64,000 nt of DNA from Winogradskyella pelagia (GCF_017581965.1 NZ_JAGEVF010000004.1:1-64000); one strand, 5' to 3'. Positions 1 to 8,918 are shown, counted from the stretch's first letter. Program-made: numbers and translations. Notes: generated by a model from the letters alone, not told the origin.

Positions 1-1656
1 GACTTTACCGCGCTCAGCGATGACTGTGGTGCAACAGGTACGGCGACCGTGACCTTTACGGCGACCGACGATTGCGGCAACGCAAGCTCCACTACAGCGA
101 CATTTACCATTGAGGATATCAGCGGACCTACATTTACCGTACCTGCAGATATCACCATTGAGTGCGATGTGGACCCTACAAACCTGAACATTACCGGAGA
201 CGTCACAGACGAGACCGACAACTGTTCCTCAGGACTACAGGCTAGTTATTCAGATAACGCGACACCTGGAGCTTGTGCCAACGAATCAATTATTACCCGT
301 ACATGGACACTTATGGACGAGTGCGGCAATACGAGTACGCTTGAACAAATCATAAACGTTGTTGATAACACAATACCTACGTTTACCGTACCAGCAGATA
401 TCACTATTGAGTGCAACTTAGACCCAACAGACCTGAGCATAACAGGAGATGTGACTGACGAAGCAGACAACTGTTCTACAGGATTACAGGCGACCTTCCA
501 AGATATAATAGTTGAAGGAAGTTGCCCAAATGAATACACCATTCAAAGAAAGTGGTTACTTATGGATGAATGTGAAAATATGAACTCATATCTTCAAATT
601 ATTACGGTACAGGATACAACGGCACCTATATTCAATGAAAGTTTACCACCTGATATCTCTGTTGAATGTGATGCTATACCTGAAGCAGAAATATTAACTG
701 CCTTTGACAATTGTGAAGATATAGTAGTAGATTTTGGTGAAGAGATAACAGCGGGCGCCTGTATTAGTGATCAAATTATTACAAGAACTTGGACAGCCGC
801 TGATTCTTGTGGAAACAGTGTGAGTCATATTCAGATTATTTCTGTATCTGACACTACAGCACCTGAATTGGTAACGCCAATTGATGATAATATTACAGCT
901 GCGTGTGATGATATACCTGAAGTTCCAAATCTTGTTTTTGAGGATGCTTGTTCCAATGCAATAGATGTTGAATTCAATGAAGAATCAACTCAAGTAAATG
1001 ATTTTGAAGATTATTCAATAATTAGAACATGGACTGTTACTGATGACTGTGGCAACTCCGATATTTTTACTCAAAATATCACGGTAGAAATAAGTAATGT
1101 TATTGAAGCTACTGATGCAAACCGATGTGTTTTAGATATTGAATTTGATTTATTTGATTTACTATCAGGAGATTTCGATATGGATGGAACTTGGACTGTT
1201 GTTTCAGGTGATGCTAGCTTAGATGGTAGCTTTTTTGACCCATCTACAGTAGAAGTTGGAGTTTACACTTTTAAATACGCCATTACCGAAGGCCCATGTC
1301 CAACAGAAGTAGAAGTCGATGTCACCATTGATGATGACTGTTTAGTGTTGGCTTGTGGAAAGGATAATGTAGTTATTTCAAAAACAGTTACTGCCAATGG
1401 CGATAATATTAATGACTTCTTTGAAGTCAAGGGTATTGAAGTTTGTGGATTTGTTATTGAACTCCAAATCTTTAACAGATGGGGCGCTAAAATCTATGAG
1501 TCAAATAACTATCAAAACAATTGGAATGGCATCGCCAATGGATCGTCAGTAGGAGGGTCTGGCCAAGTCCCAACCGGAACTTACTATTATGTTATAAATT
1601 TAAGAAACAGTGGATTAGAACCATTTGCAGGTCCTATTTACGTAGCAACAAATTAA
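1..1656 (+). CDS. Repeat-containing surface adhesin with T9SS type B sorting domain (5' end missing)
   Basis: The reading frame is open from base 1, so the gene starts outside the window; the GTG at 49 is only the first start-like codon. It holds at least four HYR/Ig-like repeats of roughly 80 residues, each with conserved cysteines in contexts such as IEC, DNC and DECGN and ending in an NVVDNT/VQDTTAP-like linker. The last ~95 residues (from VISKTVTANGDNIND) are a gliding-motility-associated C-terminal domain, with the FNRWG motif typical of type B T9SS cargo. By family knowledge the product is exported by T9SS and kept at or shed from the surface as an adhesin. PorP/SprF and an OmpA protein follow directly, the usual neighbourhood for type B cargo. 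GC content falls from about 58% at the left edge to under 40% by base 400, which is odd for one gene. Confidence 0.88.
   Translation, partial: DFTALSDDCGATGTATVTFTATDDCGNASSTTATFTIEDISGPTFTVPADITIECDVDPTNLNITGDVTDETDNCSSGLQASYSDNATPGACANESIITRTWTLMDECGNTSTLEQIINVVDNTIPTFTVPADITIECNLDPTDLSITGDVTDEADNCSTGLQATFQDIIVEGSCPNEYTIQRKWLLMDECENMNSYLQIITVQDTTAPIFNESLPPDISVECDAIPEAEILTAFDNCEDIVVDFGEEITAGACISDQIITRTWTAADSCGNSVSHIQIISVSDTTAPELVTPIDDNITAACDDIPEVPNLVFEDACSNAIDVEFNEESTQVNDFEDYSIIRTWTVTDDCGNSDIFTQNITVEISNVIEATDANRCVLDIEFDLFDLLSGDFDMDGTWTVVSGDASLDGSFFDPSTVEVGVYTFKYAITEGPCPTEVEVDVTIDDDCLVLACGKDNVVISKTVTANGDNINDFFEVKGIEVCGFVIELQIFNRWGAKIYESNNYQNNWNGIANGSSVGGSGQVPTGTYYYVINLRNSGLEPFAGPIYVATN
130..624 (+). 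repeat. Tandem 249-bp repeat pair inside the adhesin gene
   Basis: Bases from 130 and from 379 are clearly homologous at DNA level (both begin with a TTTACCGTACC block and continue through GATATCAC, ATTGAGTGC and GACAACTGTTC), with a period of 249 bp or 83 codons. Further units downstream (from about 625 and 860) are alike only in protein. The first pair is therefore a recent duplication, or is kept similar by recombination. Confidence 0.8.
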
Positions 1657-1668
1657 TAAACTTAACCG

Positions 1669-2604
1669 ATGAAGCTTACTAAATCAATTAGTGTTGCAAT
1701 ATTTATCTTGAGCATTTCTACTGCCCTAGCACAACAGTTGCCTCAATTTACGCAATACATGTTTAATACCATTTCTATTAACCCAGCATACGCTGGTAGT
1801 AGAGACACTTTTAGTGCAGTAGGTTTGCACAGAAGTCAATGGGTAGGTCTAGAAGGTGGACCAGAAACACAAACCTTGTCAGTCCATGCACCCTTGAGAA
1901 ATGATAAAATTGGCATCGGCCTTTCATTTATCAATGACAAACTTGGTTATGAGAATTTCTCCTATATATATGGTGACTTTTCTTATACAATTCAAACTGG
2001 TTTGAATTCAAAACTAGCATTTGGTGTAAAAGCAGGTTTTACACATTACAATCTTGACCAAGAGCTTTTAAATGATCCATCGGTTATTAACGACCCCTTT
2101 TTTAATGATGTTTCTAATCGCTGGAGTCCTAATGTTGGAGCAGGATTGTATTGGCATTCACAACGTTGGTATGTTGGTTTATCAGCACCAAGAATTTTAA
2201 ATACAGATTACAATAATGGCGGAAGTGGCAGCATTGACTATGTTGCGCTAGAACGCATTAGTTATTATGTTACCGGTGGTTATGTTTTTGACTTAAGCGC
2301 AACGACTAAGCTAAAACCATCAGTATTATTAAAGGCAACGAATGGAGCGCCACTATCATTTGATATATCTGCTAACTTTCTTTTCAATGACACTTTTTGG
2401 ATTGGAGGTGGCTATAGAATTAATGAATCGGCCGCGGCAATTGGAGGAATCGCGGATTTCCAGGTATCAAAGCAATTACGTATTGGTTATGCCTATGAAT
2501 ATCCAATTTCAGATATAAGGGCCTACACAAGTGGCACACATGAAGTTTTACTTATGTTCGAAGTATTTAAAAGTAGACGTATAAAATCACCTAGATACTT
2601 CTAA
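1669..2604 (+). CDS. PorP/SprF family type IX secretion system outer-membrane protein
   Basis: 311 residues with a signal peptide (cleavage near ALAQQ). The start of the mature protein is the family hallmark, QLPQFTQYMFNTISINPAYAG, followed by LHRSQWVGLEGGP and alternating beta strands typical of an outer-membrane barrel. PorP/SprF proteins pair with type B T9SS cargo and help it reach or stay on the surface. The gene begins 12 bases after the adhesin stop and ends 1 base before the OmpA gene start, so the three form one transcription unit. This paralogue is probably dedicated to the upstream adhesin, which is an inference from position. The family call is secure; the partner assignment is not. 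Confidence 0.93.
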   Translation: MKLTKSISVAIFILSISTALAQQLPQFTQYMFNTISINPAYAGSRDTFSAVGLHRSQWVGLEGGPETQTLSVHAPLRNDKIGIGLSFINDKLGYENFSYIYGDFSYTIQTGLNSKLAFGVKAGFTHYNLDQELLNDPSVINDPFFNDVSNRWSPNVGAGLYWHSQRWYVGLSAPRILNTDYNNGGSGSIDYVALERISYYVTGGYVFDLSATTKLKPSVLLKATNGAPLSFDISANFLFNDTFWIGGGYRINESAAAIGGIADFQVSKQLRIGYAYEYPISDIRAYTSGTHEVLLMFEVFKSRRIKSPRYF

Positions 2605-2605
2605 A

Positions 2606-4522
2606 ATGAAACGTACTATGAAAACAAAACTAATAGCTATAGTAATCATATTAAGCTCATCGCTGACATTTGCTCAAACCAAATTAGCTGATAAGTTTTT
2701 TAAAAACTACGGCTACGTAAAGGCTATTGAACTATATGAAAAAGCAGTAGAAAAAGGTGATAGTAGTGCACATGTACTCACGAGATTAGGAGACGCTTAT
2801 TACAATAATTCTAAGTCCGAAAAAGCTGCATTTTGGTATAGCGAAGCCCTAAAGCAACATAACCGATTAGATGCAGAGTATCTCTATAAATACATTCAGT
2901 CTTTAAGAAGTATTGGAAAGTTTGATGAGGCCGATAAATGGTTTAAAGAATTAGTTGCTGTGCATGAAGGCGATAGTCGCCTTAAAGGTTATAATCCAGA
3001 CGAAGTTGATTTGTACGATAAATTAACATCTAAAAATGAACTTGTTGTAACTATTGATAATGTACCGTTCAATTCTGAAAACTCAGATTTCGGTGCTTTT
3101 ATAAAAAATGGTTCGCTCTATTTTGCTTCAGCTAATAGTGAAGGTGAAAACTTATATAGCTGGAACAAAGAACCTTTCTTAGATATTTACAAAGTAGAAA
3201 TTACTGAAAATGGAGCAATAACAAACTACAGTTCTAAATTAGAATTAAATTCAACTGATATTAATTCAGAATATCATGAAGCTTCTATAGCCATTACTAA
3301 CGACGGAAATACGCTTTATTTCACAAGGGATAATGTGAATAAAAGAAATCGCTTAAAGTATGATAAAAAAGGTACCACTCATCTAAAAATATACAAAGCA
3401 ACTCTAGTTGATAGTATATGGACAGATGTGGTGGAATTACCTTTTAATGATGATGTTTATTCTACTGGTCATCCTGCCCTTAGTCCTGATAATAAAATCT
3501 TGTATTTTGTGTCAGATCGAGAGGGTGGTATAGGCCAAACTGATATCTATTCTGTAGCTATTAATGATGATGGGGATTACGGTGAACCAGAGAACTTAGG
3601 TGAACTTGTAAATACAGAAGGTAGAGAAATGTTTCCATTTGTGGCAAAAGACAGCACTCTGTATTTCTCTTCTGATGGCCATTTAAATCTTGGTCTTTTA
3701 GATATATTTAAATCTGATATTCTTAAAGGTGAACGTACTGAAGCTGAAAATTTAGGTTCTCCTTACAATAGTGGCTATGATGATTTTGCATTCTTCATAA
3801 ACTCCGAAAGCAAAAAAGGATTTTTCTCATCTAACCGACCTGACGGAAAGGGAAGCGATGATATTTACAGTTTTAACGCGCAAAAGTGTAAAGAAATAAT
3901 TGCTGGAGAGGTAAAAGATAGTAATACAGGTATCTTATTAACTGGTGTTACTGTCAGATTAATCGACGAAACTGGAAAAATTTTAGAAGAATTTAATACG
4001 GAAAACAGAAGCAATTTTTCATTTACTGTAGATTGTAATAAAACTTATACAATTGCAGCGAATAAAATGGATTATAAAGACAAACAAGTCGTTGTAAATA
4101 CTTCGGCCAATAATGATAAGATAAATTCAGCCGATTTAATGCTTATCCCACTCATTATAGATAACCAAATTGTTATAAATCCTATCTTCTTTGATTTCGA
4201 TAAATGGAGTATACGAACTGATGCTCAGTACGAACTAGAAAATATTGTAGATGTATTAAGAAAACATCCTAAAATGGTCATTAAAATTGAATCCCATACA
4301 GACAGCAGAGGTGGTGACAGATATAATATGAAGCTCTCTGACCGAAGAGCTAAATCTACTAGAGATTATTTAATTTCTAGAGGCATTTCTTCAAGTAGAG
4401 TTGAGAGTGCCATTGGATATGGTGAAACTCAATTACTCAATGAATGCTCTAACGGAGTAAAATGCTCTGAGGAAGAACATCAAATGAACAGACGCTCCTA
4501 TTTCTACATTGTAAAGGAATAA
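2606..4522 (+). CDS. OmpA-family protein with TPR and PD40 repeats (PorE-like)
   Basis: 638 residues: signal peptide (to about TFAQ), TPR-like helices at about 30-110, a PD40/WD40-type beta-propeller at about 140-430 (repeated LYFxSDRxGG and LSPDNKILYF motifs), a carboxypeptidase-regulatory-like domain at about 435-515, and a C-terminal OmpA peptidoglycan-binding domain (FFDFDKWSI, IESHTDSRG, LSDRRAKS). This is the architecture of T9SS PorE, an anchor between the secretion machine and peptidoglycan. Many flavobacterial genomes have several paralogues beside PorP/SprF genes, as here, so this copy may be cargo-specific rather than core PorE. The start could be the second Met at 2621; both give a usable signal peptide. 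Terminator-like sequence follows at 4559. Confidence 0.88.
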   Translation: MKRTMKTKLIAIVIILSSSLTFAQTKLADKFFKNYGYVKAIELYEKAVEKGDSSAHVLTRLGDAYYNNSKSEKAAFWYSEALKQHNRLDAEYLYKYIQSLRSIGKFDEADKWFKELVAVHEGDSRLKGYNPDEVDLYDKLTSKNELVVTIDNVPFNSENSDFGAFIKNGSLYFASANSEGENLYSWNKEPFLDIYKVEITENGAITNYSSKLELNSTDINSEYHEASIAITNDGNTLYFTRDNVNKRNRLKYDKKGTTHLKIYKATLVDSIWTDVVELPFNDDVYSTGHPALSPDNKILYFVSDREGGIGQTDIYSVAINDDGDYGEPENLGELVNTEGREMFPFVAKDSTLYFSSDGHLNLGLLDIFKSDILKGERTEAENLGSPYNSGYDDFAFFINSESKKGFFSSNRPDGKGSDDIYSFNAQKCKEIIAGEVKDSNTGILLTGVTVRLIDETGKILEEFNTENRSNFSFTVDCNKTYTIAANKMDYKDKQVVVNTSANNDKINSADLMLIPLIIDNQIVINPIFFDFDKWSIRTDAQYELENIVDVLRKHPKMVIKIESHTDSRGGDRYNMKLSDRRAKSTRDYLISRGISSSRVESAIGYGETQLLNECSNGVKCSEEEHQMNRRSYFYIVKE

Positions 4523-4558
4523 ATCCTACGTCACAAAACATATTTAACAAATAGCAAA

Positions 4559-4588
4559 AGCAAGTAATATAAATTACTTGCTTTTTTT
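4559..4588 (+). terminator. Rho-independent terminator of the adhesin/PorP/OmpA unit
   Basis: A perfect 10-bp stem (4559-4568 with 4573-4582) and an ATAA loop are followed by a run of T. It lies 37 bases after the OmpA-family stop codon. The rest of the 304-base gap (4523-4826) holds only the second hairpin at 4773 and AT-rich sequence with no ORF I can support. Confidence 0.85.
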
Positions 4589-4772
4589 TAATCATTTTAA
4601 ACCGCAATATTCACAAGGTCTAATGATATATAAAAGCTTTTATTCAATCTTTATTCTAGTATTAGAAAAACTTACGCACAAGGGGATAAACATTATGCAA
4701 ACAAGATAATTTACAACACCAGCTACTCGATTTAATAAAGAAGAATAATCAGAGGTGTTTATTTATCCATAA

Positions 4773-4798
4773 AAAAAGACCGCAGTAGCGGTCTTTTT
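4773..4798. terminator. Bidirectional hairpin terminator
   Basis: A perfect 11-bp stem (4773-4783 with 4788-4798) has an AGTA loop, with A-run and T-run tails on the two sides so it can work in both directions. It serves the minus-strand CAP-domain gene ending at 4827 and backs up the plus-strand terminator at 4559. Confidence 0.85.
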
Positions 4799-4826
4799 CT
4801 TGCTATTAATCAACTTTTTAAGCGGT

Positions 4827-5324
4827 CTAACGCTTTATAAAGATATTGGTAAAATACCACTTTCCATCTACGTTTTGCTCAGCCGAGACATCAAAGTCGG
4901 TAAAATTACCTTCAATATTCTCTCTATGACTTGGACTATTTAACCATGCATTGACAACAGATTCAGCAGAACTAAAACCGTAAGCTACATTTTCTGAAAC
5001 AATATTAGCATCAGCATTTAATTGTAAACTTTGCTTTCTCTGAAAAAAATTATCATGAGATACATTATCAACTTCAATCATATAATCGGTATGCGTAAAC
5101 GCAACCGCCTTAACCGTTGAGTGATCTTGGAGCGTACTGAGGCCTTCGTTTATTCTGTGTGCATTAATGAGTTCCATAATTTCAATTTCAATTTGTTTGG
5201 CTAAAGGAGCCTGAGGAACTTCTATTGCGTTTATCTCATCTTCTAAAGACGTATCTGTTGAGCAAGATGACAAGCCTAAGAGGGCTACGATTGCCATAAG
5301 TGGCAGCAGTTTAGACACTTTCAT
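4827..5324 (-). CDS. CAP-domain (SCP/PR-1-like) lipoprotein
   Basis: 165 residues. The N-terminus has a lipoprotein signal ending in LSSC (about residue 21). The rest is a CAP domain: LINAHRINEG helix, HTDYM with SHDNFFQR, SENVAYG, WLNSPSHRENIEG and the terminal YFTNIFIK strand, which are the CAP1-CAP4 signature regions, with both cavity histidines present. Bacterial CAP proteins are extracytoplasmic; their activity is mostly unknown (lipid or ligand binding, sometimes proteolysis), so no substrate can be named. It is transcribed alone, between pdxH upstream and a bidirectional terminator downstream. Confidence 0.9.
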   Translation of the reverse strand: MKVSKLLPLMAIVALLGLSSCSTDTSLEDEINAIEVPQAPLAKQIEIEIMELINAHRINEGLSTLQDHSTVKAVAFTHTDYMIEVDNVSHDNFFQRKQSLQLNADANIVSENVAYGFSSAESVVNAWLNSPSHRENIEGNFTDFDVSAEQNVDGKWYFTNIFIKR

Positions 5325-5393
5325 AAGTAGGTAATTAAGATTTGGTCCTACTAATTTAACAGGGTCTCTAGCTTAAAACGTTAATATAATGTT

Positions 5394-5509
5394 AAAATCG
5401 ATTAAAAGCATGTATTTCATCGAATTTTATTGCAAAACATCGATGAAATGCACTTTAAAATTATCTTTTAAGGTATTTCAGCCAAGAATTATACCACTTA
5501 ATCGATTTT
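5394..5509. repeat. Nested inverted repeats between pdxH and the CAP gene
   Basis: A perfect 12-bp outer inverted repeat (AAAATCGATTAA at 5394-5405 against 5498-5509) encloses a perfect 10-bp inner one (ATTTCATCGA at 5414-5423 against 5440-5449). All arms contain ATCGA or TCGAT. The element fills the gap between the pdxH stop and the CAP gene start and could be an RNA structure or a binding region for the CAP gene. Confidence 0.6.
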
Positions 5510-5511
5510 TA

Positions 5512-6180
5512 TTAAGGACATAACCTGTCGATTTGCCATGAATAATCTGACTGCAATTTGTACCGTATTCTATCGTGCAGTCTGTTAGGCCTACCTTGCC
5601 AAAACTCTAATTCTTCTGGCTTTACAATGTAACCACCCCAGAAATCCGGGCGGTCTATGGATTTACCCTCATAGCTTTTTTCAAGGGTCTGCAATTTTTG
5701 TTCTAGCTCTTCCCTACTGGAAATCACTTCACTTTGATTTGAAACTATTGCTCCAAGTTGACTTCCGCGCGGTCGTGACTCAAAATAACCATCGCTAAGA
5801 TTTTCTGCTATTTTTTCTGCTTTTCCTTTTATAATAATCTGCCGTTCTGCTGCTGGCCAAAAGAATGACAAGCAAACGGCTGGGTTTAAAGAGATTGCTT
5901 TTCCCTTTTCGCTTTTGTAATTGGTATAGAAAATGAAACCTTCAAAAGTATACTTCTTTAACAGCACTACTCTACTCTTTGGGAAACCATCTAGTCCAAT
6001 GGTAGAAATAGTCATAGCATTAGTTTCACCAACATTAAAATGTGTATCAACTTCTATAAACCAATCCCTGAATAATTCCATTGGATTTTCAGGTATTTGG
6101 GACTTTAATAACTCCCCTTTTTGATAGGTTTTGCGGTAATTACTTAGATCTCTTTCCATAGGTAAACGAAGATACTCCAT
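5512..6180 (-). CDS. pdxH: Pyridoxamine/pyridoxine 5'-phosphate oxidase
   Basis: FMN-dependent oxidase that makes pyridoxal 5'-phosphate from pyridoxine or pyridoxamine 5'-phosphate, the last step of B6 synthesis and salvage; cytoplasmic dimer. 222 residues, the usual family length. Visible family blocks: NAMTISTIGLDGFPKSRVVLLK (FMN site), FIFYTNYKSEKGKAI, FFWPAAERQIIIKG, ESRPRGSQLGA, and the C-terminal EFWQGRPNRLHDR substrate-binding motif. The start may be the internal Met at 6159 (MERDLSNYRKTY), where similarity to homologues typically begins; the first seven residues are doubtful. Unusually, the final residue is Pro after RLCP, where most homologues end in RLAP. Single gene with its own intergenic regions. 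Confidence 0.95.
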   Translation of the reverse strand: MEYLRLPMERDLSNYRKTYQKGELLKSQIPENPMELFRDWFIEVDTHFNVGETNAMTISTIGLDGFPKSRVVLLKKYTFEGFIFYTNYKSEKGKAISLNPAVCLSFFWPAAERQIIIKGKAEKIAENLSDGYFESRPRGSQLGAIVSNQSEVISSREELEQKLQTLEKSYEGKSIDRPDFWGGYIVKPEELEFWQGRPNRLHDRIRYKLQSDYSWQIDRLCP

Positions 6181-6227
6181 TTTTTTATTGGCTCAAAAAA
6201 AGAGTACATTTATCAAAAAATTGAACA

Positions 6228-6641
6228 ATGAAATTTGAAGAATCTCCTATTTCTATGTCACTTTCTTATGAAAAAGTTGAATTAAATTTTGGCAAATACT
6301 ACGTGTTAGATAACTATTTTATAATGGAGGTTAATGAAGGCGAGCATCTTAATTGGGACAAACTTAATCAACTCTTAGCTTCTTTAAGGGATAAATATGG
6401 TTATCATAAATCCTTAGCATACATAGCTAATCGCGTTAATGCATATTCAATAGACCCTGTGTTATGGTCTTACTTTGATAAAGACGATAGTATTCTTATA
6501 GCTGCTGCAATTGTAAGTTATAGAGATTCTACATTTATAAATGCCAATATTGAAAAACAATTGGCTTCTATCCCAATTAAGCGTGCAAAAAATCTCTTGG
6601 AAGCCATTAATTGGGTTAATCAATTAGATGAACTACAATAA
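6228..6641 (+). CDS. Conserved hypothetical protein, possibly STAS/SpoIIAA-like
   Basis: 137 residues, no signal peptide and no membrane segment. I do not recognise a named family. The alternating strand/helix order (a YYVLDNYFIMEV strand, LASLRDKYG helix, SLAYIANRVNAY strand, IAAAIVSYR strand, then a C-terminal helix with NLLEAINWVNQL) resembles a SpoIIAA/SEC14-type STAS fold, which is a structural guess. It is divergent from pdxH (47 bases between starts) and convergent with rnz. It may be related to the STAS-like protein encoded at 7625-7957, but that needs a structural comparison. Confidence 0.7.
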   Translation: MKFEESPISMSLSYEKVELNFGKYYVLDNYFIMEVNEGEHLNWDKLNQLLASLRDKYGYHKSLAYIANRVNAYSIDPVLWSYFDKDDSILIAAAIVSYRDSTFINANIEKQLASIPIKRAKNLLEAINWVNQLDELQ

Positions 6642-6716
6642 CTATTACTATAACAAGTTGTTTTAGTCTCGGTACTCGATATTAAAATTAAACTTAAAAA
6701 ATGAAAACTCATTACT

Positions 6717-7622
6717 CTAAAATTTAATTGTCTTACCATCTCGCGAAAGTAAAACATTATCAAATACAGTTTGAGCTTCATTAAGAAATCCATCATATCC
6801 GTTATACCGTGTTGAATAATGCCCAAGTATTAAGGTACCGACTTCTGCTTTTTCAGCTATCGTAGCCGCTTGCTTGGCTGTACTATGCTTTGTAGGTTGA
6901 CATAAGTCAAGATTTTTTTCTAGAAAGGTCGACTCGTGATATAGCACTGTAGCGTTTTTTATAATAGGAATAATGTCTTCGTTATAAACAGTATCACTGC
7001 AATAGGCATAACTTTTTGCTGGCGCTGGGTCTTTTGTTACAGTCTCATTTTTTATTAATTCACCTTGCTCATTAGGCACATCACCACCTTGCTTTAATTT
7101 TCTATAGTAAGCAACATCAATTTTTGCATTGCGTACGGCATTAATATCTAATTTCCGTTCGCTTTCTTTTTCCTTAAACAAAAAGCCATTGGTATATATC
7201 CTGTGCTTTAAAGGTATGGTGTAAACCTCTACCTTATCATCCTCGAATATAAGCTCAGAGCCCTTTGAGGTGAGTTCATGAAAAATCAGTGGGAATTTAG
7301 TCCATGAGTCAGAGAGCTTTAATTGAAGTGTGATAACCTCTTTTAGACCTTTAGGACAGTAAATGTGGAGTTCCGTTTCACGAGACAATAAATTAAAAGT
7401 ACTAAGTAACCCAGCCAAACCGAAGCAATGATCTCCGTGTAAATGGGAAATAAAAATATGCTTAATTCTAGAAAACTTTATTTTATTTCGACGTAATTCA
7501 ACCTGCGTGCCTTCGCCACAATCAATTAAAAAGAAGTGATTTTTAATCTCAAGGACTTGAGCTGTTGGATTAGTATTTACGCGTGGTGTGGCACTATGGC
7601 AACCTAAGATGGTAAGATTCAT
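6717..7622 (-). CDS. rnz: Ribonuclease Z
   Basis: Zinc-dependent endonuclease of the metallo-beta-lactamase fold that removes tRNA 3' trailers. 301 residues, the standard short bacterial form. The metal motif HLHGDH is at residues 60-65; the flanking AxPRVNTNPTA start, FLIDCGEGTQ, the LKHRIYTNGF exosite region, YCSDTVYNE, LYHESTFLE and LILGHYSTRY (late metal histidine) are all present. It is the last gene of the pyrR-pyrB-STAS-like-rnz operon, starting 2 bases after the STAS-like stop, so translation is probably coupled. Bases 6642-6716 to the convergent neighbour contain no strong terminator. Confidence 0.96.
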   Translation of the reverse strand: MNLTILGCHSATPRVNTNPTAQVLEIKNHFFLIDCGEGTQVELRRNKIKFSRIKHIFISHLHGDHCFGLAGLLSTFNLLSRETELHIYCPKGLKEVITLQLKLSDSWTKFPLIFHELTSKGSELIFEDDKVEVYTIPLKHRIYTNGFLFKEKESERKLDINAVRNAKIDVAYYRKLKQGGDVPNEQGELIKNETVTKDPAPAKSYAYCSDTVYNEDIIPIIKNATVLYHESTFLEKNLDLCQPTKHSTAKQAATIAEKAEVGTLILGHYSTRYNGYDGFLNEAQTVFDNVLLSRDGKTIKF

Positions 7623-7624
7623 AT

Positions 7625-7957
7625 CTAAAAGCCTAAGTCTCTTTCGATATCTTCCATTTCTATAATATCATAAGCTTCATGCAGCGTAGGAACAACCACA
7701 ATTTCATCTGGCATTTCATCTAAATCAACTTTGTCAGAAACTATGACGAAAGACTTTTGGTCTCTGCGGTGAGTGTTGCTTAATCTTAAAAATTCAACAA
7801 TATCTTCTAAATGATTTTTTTGTAAAGAAGAAAGATTAACAATGAGATGATAGCTTTTAAATTTATCATAAGACTGCTCTATGTTATTCACAAGAGTTTT
7901 TACTGAAGGATGCTCTTGTGTTATAAGGGTGATATTACCGTCTCTATCAATAATCAT
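7625..7957 (-). CDS. Small STAS-like protein between pyrB and rnz
   Basis: 110 residues, acidic, soluble. The pattern (a DGNITLITQE strand, LVNNIEQSYDKF helix, YHLIVNLSSL strand, helix, KSFVIVSDKV strand, VVPTLHEAYDIIEMEDIERD helix) fits a STAS/anti-anti-sigma-type fold. In flavobacterial genomes this small neighbour is often labelled ribonuclease Z, although it has no metallo-beta-lactamase motif; I think that label spreads from the adjacent gene. The gene begins 1 base after the pyrB stop and ends 2 bases before rnz, so it is tightly embedded in the operon. Function is unknown; a partner or regulator of RNase Z or ATCase is only a positional guess. Confidence 0.82.
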   Translation of the reverse strand: MIIDRDGNITLITQEHPSVKTLVNNIEQSYDKFKSYHLIVNLSSLQKNHLEDIVEFLRLSNTHRRDQKSFVIVSDKVDLDEMPDEIVVVPTLHEAYDIIEMEDIERDLGF

Positions 7958-7958
7958 T

Positions 7959-8888
7959 TTACTGTTTGATTTTTGAAGCCAATAAATATATCACAGCCAT
8001 TCTCACTGCAACTCCGTTTTCTACTTGATCTAATATAATGGCCTGTTTTGAATCTGCAACGTCACTGGTTATCTCTACACCTCTGTTAATTGGTCCTGGG
8101 TGCATAATAACAATCTCCTTATCTAAACTATCTAATAAGGTTTTGTTAACTCCGAATTGTTGGGTATATTCTCTCGTAGATGGAAAATATGATATCTCCA
8201 TACGTTCATTTTGTACGCGTAACATATTCGCAACATCGCACCATTCTAATGCTTTTCTAAGATTAGTCTCTACTTTTACACCTAATGATTCTATATACTT
8301 AGGAATCAAAGTTTTTGGCCCGCACACCTTAACGTTAGCACCTTGCAGTTGTAATGCATAAATATTTGAAAGCGCTACCCTACTATGTAGAATATCACCA
8401 ACGATAACCACATTTTTTCCTTTAACTCCACCCAATCGCTCTCTAATGGAGTATGAATCTAACAATGCCTGAGTTGGGTGCTCATGTGCGCCGTCACCAG
8501 CATTAATGATGCTAGCCTTTACATGTTTTGACAGAAACACACCTGCACCTGGATTTGGGTGCCTCATCACTACCATATCCACTTTCATTGATAGTATGTT
8601 ATTTACTGTATCTACCAATGTCTCACCCTTTTTAACAGATGATTGGGAGGCTGAAAAATTAATAACATCTGCAGACAAACGCTTCTCAGCTAACTCAAAT
8701 GAAAGTTTAGTTCTAGTGGAGTTCTCAAAAAATAAATTGGCAATTGTAATATCTCTAAGTGATGGAACCTTTTTTATAGGTCTATTAATAACCTCCTTAA
8801 ACTGGTCTGCCGTTTCAAAAATCAGTTCAATATCTGTTTTGTTCAGATATTTTATGCCTAACAAGTGATCAACACTTAACTCACTCAT
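7959..8888 (-). CDS. pyrB: Aspartate carbamoyltransferase catalytic chain
   Basis: Catalyses carbamoyl phosphate plus L-aspartate to N-carbamoyl-aspartate, the committed step of pyrimidine synthesis; cytoplasmic trimer. 309 residues. The carbamoyl-phosphate loop STRTK is at 57-61 (Lys in place of the commoner second Arg), then GDGAHEHPTQALLD, the VGDILHSRVALSN region, and MHPGPINRG near the C-terminus. No pyrI regulatory-chain gene is adjacent, so the enzyme is probably of the unregulated catalytic-only class with control through PyrR, an inference. It follows pyrR after a 30-base gap and precedes the STAS-like gene by 1 base. Confidence 0.97.
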   Translation of the reverse strand: MSELSVDHLLGIKYLNKTDIELIFETADQFKEVINRPIKKVPSLRDITIANLFFENSTRTKLSFELAEKRLSADVINFSASQSSVKKGETLVDTVNNILSMKVDMVVMRHPNPGAGVFLSKHVKASIINAGDGAHEHPTQALLDSYSIRERLGGVKGKNVVIVGDILHSRVALSNIYALQLQGANVKVCGPKTLIPKYIESLGVKVETNLRKALEWCDVANMLRVQNERMEISYFPSTREYTQQFGVNKTLLDSLDKEIVIMHPGPINRGVEITSDVADSKQAIILDQVENGVAVRMAVIYLLASKIKQ

Positions 8889-8918
8889 ATTTTAACTATT
8901 GTAATTGCAAAGGTTATT

